10,130 nucleotides of DNA from Nitrospirota bacterium (GTDB lineage Bacteria; Nitrospinota_A; UBA7883). Every line of letters starts with the position of its first letter. Within the stretch, counting starts at the first letter, position 1. Location of the stretch: the NCBI GenBank assembly GCA_011052055.1, contig DRJW01000455.1, positions 1 through 10,130 on the forward strand, in the 5' to 3' direction. The position numbers and the translations under genes were made by a program. A model generated the notes under the pieces. It saw only the letters and a program-made list of their open reading frames with translations. It was not told the origin of the DNA and made no database searches. Shown here one piece after another: positions 1-5,771 of the stretch.

Positions 1-97
1 CAAGGTGAAGCCTATTGGCGAGGTTATAGACGAACGGCCTGAAACCTACTCCCTGAACTATTCCGCGAGCCTCTATCCTGAAGCGGACGAGGGGCAT
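1..97 (-). CDS. hypF: HypF, carbamoyltransferase hydrogenase maturation protein (N-terminus only)
   Basis: Only the first 32 codons lie in the window; the gene continues beyond position 1. The peptide begins MPLVRFRIEARG and continues IVQGVGFRPFVYNLA, the hallmark of the N-terminal acylphosphatase-like domain of HypF (the GxVQGVGFRP signature with its catalytic arginine). HypF uses carbamoyl phosphate and ATP to carbamoylate the C-terminal cysteine of HypE, which supplies the cyanide ligands of the NiFe active site in the cytoplasm. The ATG lies 1 bp after the TAA of hypB, so it is translationally coupled to hypB as the last visible gene of the hyp operon. A free-standing acylphosphatase would share this motif, but the position directly behind hypCDEAB makes HypF much more likely. 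Confidence 0.9.
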   Translation of the reverse strand, partial: MPLVRFRIEARGIVQGVGFRPFVYNLANRLHL

Positions 98-98
98 G

Positions 99-758
99 TT
101 ATTCGCCCTTTATTACGAGGCTTTCAAGCCAGCCGAGCCACTCGTCCATCCCGTCGCCGCTGGTGGCGGATGTCTTGAAAATTTTTAAATCAGGATTCAC
201 CGCAAGAGCCTCTTTTTCGTAGTCGGAGACATCTATGTTTAAAACTGAAGCCAGATCGGTTTTGTTTATCACCAGGTAACCGCACGCCCTGAACATACCC
301 GGATATTTTTTCGGTTTGTCGAGCCCCTCCGTCAGCGCGCCCAGCATCACACGGTGACCTTCGCCGAGGTCGAAACCGGATGGGCAGACGAGGTTGCCCA
401 CATTTTCAATTATCAGAAGATCGAGGCCGTCCGGGGCGCCGTTAAACGCCTTTTCCACCATAGACGCCTCAAGGTGGCACCTCCCGCCGGTATTTATCTG
501 CACGACCCAGGCGGCGCCCGCTTGCTCGACCTTTTTAGCGTCATGGTCGGTGGCGATATCGCCTTCGATCACGCCTATGTAGATTCTTGGCGCCAGCCTT
601 TTGAGCGTTTCTACAAGCAGGGTTGTTTTTCCCGCGCCGGGAGAGCTCATTATGTTTATAACCGCGAGTTTTCGCCCGGAGAACATTTTGCGTAGCCTTA
701 CAGCCACCACATCGTTTTTCTCTAAAATACTTTTTTCTATTTTTATTGTGCGACTCAT
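99..758 (-). CDS. hypB: HypB, nickel-incorporation GTPase
   Basis: A 219-residue SIMIBI-class GTPase that, with HypA, inserts nickel into the large-subunit precursor. Visible motifs are the P-loop SSPGAGKTT (about residues 38-46), the G4 motif NKTDL (165-169), and the metal-site residues Cys94-His95 and Cys125, which match the GTPase-domain metal site of the family. The N-terminus is short: it has neither the histidine-rich nickel-storage stretch nor the CxxCGC motif found in some HypB proteins. An in-frame ORF extends 21 codons upstream, but I chose the ATG at 758. It overlaps the hypA stop as ATGA and is preceded by a GGAAGTGGA purine stretch, and the upstream codons lie inside hypA. The gene ends 1 bp before hypF. 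Confidence 0.96.
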   Translation of the reverse strand: MSRTIKIEKSILEKNDVVAVRLRKMFSGRKLAVINIMSSPGAGKTTLLVETLKRLAPRIYIGVIEGDIATDHDAKKVEQAGAAWVVQINTGGRCHLEASMVEKAFNGAPDGLDLLIIENVGNLVCPSGFDLGEGHRVMLGALTEGLDKPKKYPGMFRACGYLVINKTDLASVLNIDVSDYEKEALAVNPDLKIFKTSATSGDGMDEWLGWLESLVIKGE

Positions 759-1093
759 TCCACTTCCATATCCTTCAGGTACAGCTCCTGGCCCCCGGAG
801 GGGATAACCACTTCTCCACAATCAGGACAGTTGAAAACATACTGGTCGACGGCGAATTGTGTTTCGCATTTCACGCAGTAAGCGGTTGCGCTCACTTCAT
901 CGACCACCAGCTCCGCGTCTTTGGCGACCGTACTCCTTTTCGCCTCATCGAAGCAGAATTTGAGCGAGTCGCCCACAATCCCAGAAAGGTTTCCCACAAC
1001 TATTGAAACCTTTATTACGCTTCGGGCGCCGCTCTTCCGGGCGTTTTCGACAATGAGGCTCATTAACGATTCAGCGATGGATAGTTCGTGCAT
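755..1093 (-). CDS. hypA: HypA, nickel-delivery zinc-binding metallochaperone
   Basis: A 112-residue protein of normal length for HypA. It begins MHELSIAESL, in which His2 is the family's conserved nickel ligand. Its zinc site is formed by CVKC (Cys73, Cys76) and CPDC (Cys89, Cys92). HypA docks with HypB and the large-subunit precursor to deliver Ni2+ in the cytoplasm. A TTG one codon upstream would also open the frame, but the ATG at 1093 puts His at position 2 as the family requires. The ATG shares its A with the hypE TGA (TGATG), and the gene's own stop overlaps the hypB ATG, so translation is coupled on both sides. Confidence 0.97.
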   Translation of the reverse strand: MHELSIAESLMSLIVENARKSGARSVIKVSIVVGNLSGIVGDSLKFCFDEAKRSTVAKDAELVVDEVSATAYCVKCETQFAVDQYVFNCPDCGEVVIPSGGQELYLKDMEVE

Positions 1094-2109
1094 CAACAGA
1101 TTCTCGGTAGCTGATCGCCCACCAACGGCTCTACAATACGGTTCCCCACAAACGCCGTTTTCATCTCCACCCTGCCAGGCCCGGCTCCGCCCACTCTTCC
1201 TATGATCGCCGCTTGCCTGCCCGCCGGATTATCTCTCATTGTCTCAAGGACTTTGCCTGCGCTCTCTTGCGGCGCAAACGCGACCAGCTTCCCCTCGTTG
1301 GCCACGTTGAGCGGGTCGAGCCCAAGTATTTCGCATACGGCGGACACGCTCTGTTTTATCGGGAGAGCCTTTTCGTCTATCACTATCCCCTTGCCGGACG
1401 CCTTTGCTATTTCATTAAGCGTCGCTGAAAGGCCGCCGCGAGTAGGGTCGCGCATCATGCGTATATCCGGCTCCGCCTCCAGCATCGCCTCCACCAACCT
1501 GTTTAGCGGCTGGCTGTCGGATACGATTTCGGTTTTAAACTCCAGACCTTTCCTTAATGTCAGTATCGCTATCCCGTGATCTCCTATCGTTCCGGATACT
1601 ATTATCAAATCGCCTTCCTCCACACGCTTCGGGCTTAACTTTATCCCTTCCGGCGCGAAACCTATTGCGGAGGTGTTTATAAAAACCTTGTCGGCGCCGC
1701 CCCTTGCGACCACCTTTGTATCGCCGGTGACGATCGACACTCCGCAAGATTTCGCCGCCTCCCCCATAGAGGCCGCTATTTTTTTGAGATCGGAGATCGG
1801 GAAACCCTCCTCAAGCACAAAACCTGCGGACATATACTTGGGGACGCCGCCCGACACTGCGATATCGTTAACCGTGCCATGCACCGCGAGCGAGCCTATA
1901 TCGCCTCCGGGGAAAAAGATCGGGTCGATAACGAAGGTATCGGTGGAAAACGCAAGCTTACCATTTTCAGGAGCGTCTATAATCGCGCTGTCCGACATAG
2001 TGTCGAGTATCGCATTGGAAAACGCAGGTATGAAAACCTCTTCTATTAACTCTTCTGACGCCCTTCCGCCTCCTCCGCGCGCAAGCGTTATGTAGTCAGC
2101 GCGCGGCAA
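1093..2109 (-). CDS. hypE: HypE, ATP-dependent thiocarbamate dehydratase (cyanide-ligand synthesis)
   Basis: A 338-residue protein of the PurM/AIR-synthase-like fold, close to the usual HypE length. It ends exactly in PRIC; the terminal cysteine (Cys338) is the residue that HypF carbamoylates and that HypE then dehydrates to a thiocyanate. Other family features seen are the N-terminal glycine-rich ARGGGG segment, the FSTDTFVIDPIFFPGGDIG nucleotide-binding region near residue 55, and MRDPTRGG near residue 220. No ATG is available at the 5' end. The start is a TTG at 2109, inside the end of hypD, preceded by AAGGAGG with a 9-nt spacer. The 14-bp overlap with hypD and the shared base with hypA place it firmly in the hyp operon. 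The CN group it makes is passed to the HypC-HypD complex. Confidence 0.96.
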   Translation of the reverse strand: MPRADYITLARGGGGRASEELIEEVFIPAFSNAILDTMSDSAIIDAPENGKLAFSTDTFVIDPIFFPGGDIGSLAVHGTVNDIAVSGGVPKYMSAGFVLEEGFPISDLKKIAASMGEAAKSCGVSIVTGDTKVVARGGADKVFINTSAIGFAPEGIKLSPKRVEEGDLIIVSGTIGDHGIAILTLRKGLEFKTEIVSDSQPLNRLVEAMLEAEPDIRMMRDPTRGGLSATLNEIAKASGKGIVIDEKALPIKQSVSAVCEILGLDPLNVANEGKLVAFAPQESAGKVLETMRDNPAGRQAAIIGRVGGAGPGRVEMKTAFVGNRIVEPLVGDQLPRIC

Positions 2110-3199
2110 CTTCCCTGCCCTCCTTGCCGAAGCGGTAGTAGATAGAGCAGGTTCCCTCGTCGGACACCATGCATGCGCCCACAGGCTCCTCTGGCGCGCA
2201 GACCGTATTGAACAACTTGCAGTCGACAGGTTTTTTCAGCCCCCTCAAAATCTTGTCGCAGATACACCCCCTGGTTTCTTTCTCGTCGGTTGTAATTTTC
2301 AGGCCGAACTTTGCGCAGGCGTCAAATCTTTTATAGGCGCCGTCCGGTTTCAGCCCGCTGTTGGGAATGACTCCAATGCCGCGCCACACCGCGTCCACGG
2401 GCGAGAAAACTTCCCCCATTATCTTTTGCGCTGTAGGGTTGCCGGACGATGACACGACACGCCGGTAGTTTATTTCGGTCGTCGCCACGTTCTTTTCTAC
2501 CTGCTGTACCACAGACAGTATCGACGACATAATATCGAGCGGCTCAAAGCCGGAGACCACGCACGGTTTGCAGGCGTCTGTAAGCGGCTTGTACATGGCG
2601 GTTCCGGTAATGGCTGTGACGTGACCGGGGCAGATAAAACCATCCAGCCTCACCTCTTCGGCCAGCAGGGCGCCGAGGATGCCGGGTGTTGTCTTATGCG
2701 CGCTTAGCACGAAATAATTGTCCACCCCCATAGCCTCCGCAAGCTTTATCGAGGATGCTGTAACAGGAGCCGTGGTCTCAAAGCCGACCGCGAAGAATAT
2801 TACATCTTTCCCCCGGTTTTCATCCGCGATTTTTACCGCGTCGTCCGGCGAGTAGACGATCCGGATATCGGCGCCTTTCGCCTTTGCCTGCCTCAGCGAC
2901 TCGCTCGTTCCGGGCACACGTATCATGTCGCCGAACGATGCGAGTATTACATCCGGGTTTTCAGTCAGTTGTATGGCTGTGTCTATCTCCCCCCTGGAGG
3001 TTACGCATACAGGGCATCCCGGCCCGGAGACCATCTCGATTGTATCGGGTAGCAAATCTGGTATTCCATATTTAAGGAGCGATATGGTGTGGCCTCCGCA
3101 AAACTCCATGACGCGGATTTTTTTTCGGGATTGTTTTTTTATGGCCCCCGCAATTTTTTCAGCGATTTCGCCATCGCGAAACTCTGTCATATATTTCAT
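2096..3199 (-). CDS. hypD: HypD, iron-sulfur scaffold protein for Fe(CN)2CO assembly
   Basis: A 367-residue protein of typical HypD length. With HypC it forms the scaffold on which Fe(CN)2CO is assembled. The signature motifs are present: EFCGGHT (Cys34, His37), GPGCPVC (Cys62, Cys65), GFETTAP and SAHKTTPG in the middle, and a C-terminal cysteine-rich part (GCIC, VDCKLFNTVC, GACMVS, GTC) carrying the [4Fe-4S] cluster and redox cysteines. A TTG at 3205 could open the frame two codons earlier. I prefer the ATG at 3199 because AAGGG lies 9 nt before it, whereas only 3 nt separate AAGGG from the TTG. It starts 12 bp after the hypC stop and overlaps hypE by 14 bp. Confidence 0.97.
   Translation of the reverse strand: MKYMTEFRDGEIAEKIAGAIKKQSRKKIRVMEFCGGHTISLLKYGIPDLLPDTIEMVSGPGCPVCVTSRGEIDTAIQLTENPDVILASFGDMIRVPGTSESLRQAKAKGADIRIVYSPDDAVKIADENRGKDVIFFAVGFETTAPVTASSIKLAEAMGVDNYFVLSAHKTTPGILGALLAEEVRLDGFICPGHVTAITGTAMYKPLTDACKPCVVSGFEPLDIMSSILSVVQQVEKNVATTEINYRRVVSSSGNPTAQKIMGEVFSPVDAVWRGIGVIPNSGLKPDGAYKRFDACAKFGLKITTDEKETRGCICDKILRGLKKPVDCKLFNTVCAPEEPVGACMVSDEGTCSIYYRFGKEGREVAAR
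2119..2125 (-). promoter_or_regulatory. Ribosome binding site setting the hypE TTG start
   Basis: On the minus strand AAGGAGG stands 9 nt before the TTG at 2109, inside the 3' end of hypD. This near-perfect Shine-Dalgarno sequence supports the TTG as the true hypE start, as there is no ATG in the frame near the conserved N-terminus. Confidence 0.7.
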
Positions 3200-3208
3200 G
3201 GACAATTT

Positions 3209-3213
3209 CCCTT
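3209..3213 (-). promoter_or_regulatory. Ribosome binding site choosing the hypD ATG
   Basis: AAGGG on the minus strand, 9 nt before the ATG at 3199. The alternative TTG at 3205 lies too close to it, so this site decides between the two starts. It overlaps the last codons of hypC. Confidence 0.55.
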
Positions 3214-3433
3214 ATTCGGAATCCATGCCTATTTCCCCAAGGAGGTCGAGAGTTTTTTTCGCTTCTTGCTCGCTAAGAATGGATATCGCCGAACCGGCGT
3301 GAATTATTACGTAATCTCCAACCTTTACGTCGGGTACGAGCATAAGGTTCACATCCCGGCTTACCCCGCCCATCCGCGCAATGCCCCGGAAATCGTTTAT
3401 CTCGGTAACTTCCATCGGAACCGCAAGGCACAT
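3212..3433 (-). CDS. hypC: HypC, hydrogenase maturation chaperone
   Basis: A 73-residue HypC/HupF-family OB-fold chaperone. It begins MCLAVPMEV; Cys2 is the essential residue that binds the Fe(CN)2CO moiety and the large-subunit precursor. The GDYVIIHAG segment, with His45, matches the conserved second motif of the family. The open frame extends 19 codons upstream, but the MCLAVP start is diagnostic and is preceded by AGAGG with a 7-nt spacer. It is the first gene of the leftward hyp operon and lies 12 bp before hypD. With a single hydrogenase visible, it probably serves the structural genes across the divergent promoter region; a HybG-type paralogue elsewhere cannot be excluded. Confidence 0.96.
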   Translation of the reverse strand: MCLAVPMEVTEINDFRGIARMGGVSRDVNLMLVPDVKVGDYVIIHAGSAISILSEQEAKKTLDLLGEIGMDSE

Positions 3434-3556
3434 AAGGGAACCTCTAAAAAGCGCTTTCGTAGCGAAATCGAGCGAAAAGCCGTCAGGCAAGGCGGCGAGT
3501 CAAAATAGCCGCAAGCGTAGTAGTAACTACTCTCTTGAAAGAACAGCTTTGCTCTA

Positions 3557-3586
3557 ATTTTATCACACCATAAGCAAGCGCGGCAA
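3557..3586 (-). promoter_or_regulatory. Candidate sigma70 promoter for the hyp operon
   Basis: Reading the minus strand, TTGCCG (-35, 3586 to 3581) is followed after 18 bp by TAAAAT (-10, 3562 to 3557). The -10 matches the consensus at five of six positions and the -35 at four of six. It would give an approximately 120-nt leader before hypC. This is a consensus match by eye only. Confidence 0.4.
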
Positions 3587-3605
3587 TTTTAGAAGCGCGC
3601 CCGGT

Positions 3606-3634
3606 TTGACAAATCTGGAAAGGAGACATAGATT
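3606..3634 (+). promoter_or_regulatory. Candidate sigma70 promoter for the hydrogenase operon
   Basis: A perfect TTGACA (3606-3611), an ideal 17-bp spacer, then TAGATT (3629-3634, four of six matches). It points toward the cytochrome b and hydrogenase genes, leaving a leader of roughly 150 nt. It lies back to back with the candidate hyp promoter, about 20 bp apart, so a regulator bound between them could control both operons. Confidence 0.45.
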
Positions 3635-3777
3635 ATCAGCATTGTGTTAGGGGCGCTATGTAGCTGGCGCAAAGTAATGTATGCAGACCATAACAACCTA
3701 TGCAGTGGCAGGGAGTTAATGGGTTTTTCAGCGCAGGGGGGTTGTCCGGTAATGTATGGCCCTCCGCTTGCCTTGTT

Positions 3778-3781
3778 GGAG
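3778..3781 (+). promoter_or_regulatory. Ribosome binding site choosing the first cytochrome b start
   Basis: GGAG followed by a 7-nt spacer and the ATG at 3789. The alternative upstream ATG at 3756 has only a run of G residues 14 nt away, so this site favours the shorter protein. Confidence 0.5.
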
Positions 3782-3788
3782 CGGGAAT

Positions 3789-4580
3789 ATGCGTGAAGGC
3801 GCATTAGTTCAACAAGATAGCGAAATCTACCTGCTGGTGCGCACCAGATCCATTCTTGCCTGCTTTATTCACTGGGCTCTATTTAGTTCAGTGGTAACAC
3901 TTGTAATCACAGGGCTTTATATAGCCTATCCCCGTTTTTATTTCGGGAGGGGCGAGGCATACCAGGCGTTTGCAATGGCGGATATTCGTTACTATCACTT
4001 TATAGCCGCAACAGTGATGATTACATCGCTTTTAAGTCGTTTCTATCTTTCTTTTACAGCTTCTTGTAACAAAGATATGAAACAGTTTTTTCCAACGCCG
4101 AAAAATATAGTCAACGCAGTAAAACTTGCGTTCTATTTCACAACAGGCAACGGAGAGCATAAGCATTACAGGTTCGTAAATCCGCTGGGCGGAATAGGGA
4201 TTTTCCTTATATCGGTCTCCATGTTTTTGATGGCTTTCACCGGATTTCTTATGTATCTGCCGGCCGGAGACCCCAACACGATCTGGTACTCGATCTCTTT
4301 TTCTTTAACCACTTCCCTTGGCGGCCTCCAGCAGGTGCGTCTTTTTCATCACACCTTTATGTTTGTAATAATCGCGCTGGTGACCATACATGTTTATATG
4401 CAGATTTGGAAAAACACCATGTTCACGGAATCTGACATATCGTCGATTATCGCCGGATACAAACTTTTTCCGCAAAAAGAGATTGGACATTTCGACGATT
4501 ACTACGGAATGCGATTGAGCGAGACGCCGCCGGACGAGAAAGAGACGGAAAAGGCGTCCAGTTCGGCGCCTGGCTCTTGA
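3789..4580 (+). CDS. Hydrogenase b-type cytochrome subunit, first paralogue (HyaC/HydC family)
   Basis: A 263-residue integral membrane cytochrome b of the Ni/Fe-hydrogenase type, the anchor and electron acceptor that links the periplasmic dimer to quinone. Four hydrophobic segments are visible, at about residues 23-46, 69-91, 133-158 and 186-206. Candidate heme ligands are retained: His28 (FIHW), His70 (IRYYHF), His187/His188 (RLFHH) and His201 (IHVYMQ). It is clearly paralogous to the cytochrome gene downstream of the large subunit: ADIRYYHFIAA and PTPKNI are identical and the spacing of the C-terminal histidines is the same. It differs by a polar, charged 30-residue C-terminal tail. It lies 54 bp before the small-subunit gene. 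An ATG at 3756 would add 11 residues, but the better Shine-Dalgarno supports 3789. Having a cytochrome gene before the small subunit, in addition to one after the large subunit, is not the common arrangement. Confidence 0.9.
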   Translation: MREGALVQQDSEIYLLVRTRSILACFIHWALFSSVVTLVITGLYIAYPRFYFGRGEAYQAFAMADIRYYHFIAATVMITSLLSRFYLSFTASCNKDMKQFFPTPKNIVNAVKLAFYFTTGNGEHKHYRFVNPLGGIGIFLISVSMFLMAFTGFLMYLPAGDPNTIWYSISFSLTTSLGGLQQVRLFHHTFMFVIIALVTIHVYMQIWKNTMFTESDISSIIAGYKLFPQKEIGHFDDYYGMRLSETPPDEKETEKASSSAPGS

Positions 4581-4634
4581 GAGAGAATGTTGAAGTAAAA
4601 ACCACTATATGCACGGTATTAAGGAGGGAAATGT

Positions 4635-5768
4635 ATGGGTACGTCAGGGAGCGATTTTTCCTTTAAAACCCCGGAACGCCGCATGGACGCGCTGGCCGGT
4701 ATAAAACGGCGCGATTTTCTCTCCTTCTGCGCGCTCATGTCGGCGACGCTCGGCCTTGGGCCGTCGTTTATACCGAAAATCGCCGAGGCCATTGAGAAGG
4801 CGACGCGGAGACCGTCGGTAATTTGGTTGCACTTTGCGGAATGTACGGGAGACTCTGAGGCGTTCATACGATCAACCAATCCTTCCATTGAAGAGCTTAT
4901 TCTCAATATTCTCTCCATCGATTACCACGAAACAATAATGGCGGCTTCCGGCGAAGCGGCTGAAGGGGCCCTCCAGAAGGCCATGAAGGATAATAAAGGG
5001 AAATATATCGCCGTTTGTGAAGGCGCGATTCCGTTGGGAACCCCTCCTGGGCCAAACGCGAAAAAGGGCGACTATTTGACGATCGCGGGCAAGACCGGCC
5101 TTGAGCTGGCCAAAGAAGTATGCCGGGACGCGGCGGCGATAATGTGCGTAGGCAACTGCGCCTCGTTCGGCGGCGTACAGGCGCAATACCCCAATCCCAC
5201 AGGCGCTGTCGGGGTGGAGGAGGCGACCGGAATACCTACGCTCAAGGTTCCAGGTTGTCCGCACAACGTCGTTAACTCCGTCGCGGTGGTTGTAAACTTT
5301 CTTCTGCTCGGATCGCTCCCGAAAACCGACAAGCTGGGCAGGCCGCTTTTCGCATACGGGAAAAGGATTCACGACCATTGCCTGCGCCGCGCGCATTTCG
5401 ACGCGGGACAGTTTGTCGAAAAATTCGGCGACGCCGGGGCGAAAGATAGATGGTGCTTGTACAAAATGGGATGCAAAGGGCCGCAAACGTACCATAACTG
5501 CCCGACTGTTGAGTATAACGATGGCACGTCGTGGCCGGTAAAGGCGGGGCACGGTTGCATTGGATGCTCCGAGCCGAAGTTCTGGGACAATATGGCGCCA
5601 TTCTACGAAAGATTGCCGAATATAAAATTGCCGGGAGTCGAGGCAAGCGCCGACCAGATTGGTTTTACTCTTGTGGGAGCGGCGGCGGCGGGCTCCGCCG
5701 TACATGGGGCGTACACCTTCCTTAACCGTAAGAAGTTCGACCCGACTTTAAAGGATAAGGAGGAATAA
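4635..5768 (+). CDS. hyaA: Group 1 [NiFe]-hydrogenase small subunit, Tat-exported, with Asp at a proximal-cluster position
   Basis: A 377-residue electron-transfer subunit. The N-terminus carries a twin-arginine signal (KRRDFL, Arg25-Arg26) with a hydrophobic stretch to about residue 50, so the dimer is exported folded. Distal-cluster ligands are His246, Cys249, Cys274 and Cys280. The medial cluster has three cysteines (Cys289, Cys308, Cys311) with Pro301 at the usual [3Fe-4S] position. The proximal cluster has Cys70, Cys175 and Cys208, but the expected second cysteine of CTGC is Asp73 (CTGDSE). The extra cysteines of O2-tolerant [4Fe-3S] enzymes are absent (Gly72, Gly180). A C-terminal hydrophobic segment (about 348-368) is the membrane anchor that contacts cytochrome b. 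AAGGAGG lies 7 nt before the ATG, and the stop is 3 bp from the large-subunit start. The family call is certain; the subgroup is not fixed from sequence reading alone. The symbol follows E. coli hydrogenase-1 naming. Confidence 0.95.
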   Translation: MGTSGSDFSFKTPERRMDALAGIKRRDFLSFCALMSATLGLGPSFIPKIAEAIEKATRRPSVIWLHFAECTGDSEAFIRSTNPSIEELILNILSIDYHETIMAASGEAAEGALQKAMKDNKGKYIAVCEGAIPLGTPPGPNAKKGDYLTIAGKTGLELAKEVCRDAAAIMCVGNCASFGGVQAQYPNPTGAVGVEEATGIPTLKVPGCPHNVVNSVAVVVNFLLLGSLPKTDKLGRPLFAYGKRIHDHCLRRAHFDAGQFVEKFGDAGAKDRWCLYKMGCKGPQTYHNCPTVEYNDGTSWPVKAGHGCIGCSEPKFWDNMAPFYERLPNIKLPGVEASADQIGFTLVGAAAAGSAVHGAYTFLNRKKFDPTLKDKEE

Positions 5769-5771
5769 ACG

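Larger units (their letters stand above)
3434..3788. promoter_or_regulatory. Divergent promoter region between hyp operon and hydrogenase operon
   Basis: This 355-bp stretch separates the ATGs of two diverging operons, and I see no convincing coding sequence in it. It contains one candidate sigma70 promoter for each direction (listed separately), leaving long leaders of about 120 nt for hypC and about 150 nt for the first cytochrome gene. There is a perfect short inverted repeat, AGTAGT-A-ACTACT, at 3519-3531. An imperfect hairpin lies near 3451-3482 in the hypC leader, and a 10-bp direct repeat GTAATGTATG occurs at 3674-3683 and 3749-3758. I found no FNR box and no -24/-12 sigma54 site. Confidence 0.6.

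Noticed and set aside
2..172. Open frame on the plus strand at the left edge
   Set aside because: It is antisense to hypF and the end of hypB, both of which show conserved motifs; the plus-strand peptide has no recognisable family.
759..821. 21-codon N-terminal extension of HypB
   Set aside because: It lies within hypA, and the peptide has none of the His-rich or CxxCGC features of extended HypB proteins; the ATG at 758 gives the normal ATGA coupling.
3434..3490. 19-codon N-terminal extension of HypC
   Set aside because: HypC requires Cys at position 2 (MCLAVP), and a binding site precedes that ATG.
3434..3788. FNR box or sigma54 -24/-12 promoter controlling the hydrogenase
   Set aside because: No TTGAT-N4-ATCAA palindrome and no GG-N10-GC element was found on either strand of the gap.
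4842..4868. Asp73 as a simple sequencing error
   Set aside because: The codon is GAC. Turning it into a cysteine codon needs at least two base changes, and the frame is intact on both sides. A read check is still the decisive test.
4872..5705. A 277-codon open frame on the minus strand inside the small-subunit gene
   Set aside because: It is antisense to a gene with clear family motifs, its translation is Arg/Pro/Ser-rich with no recognisable domain, and it looks like a shadow frame caused by codon bias.
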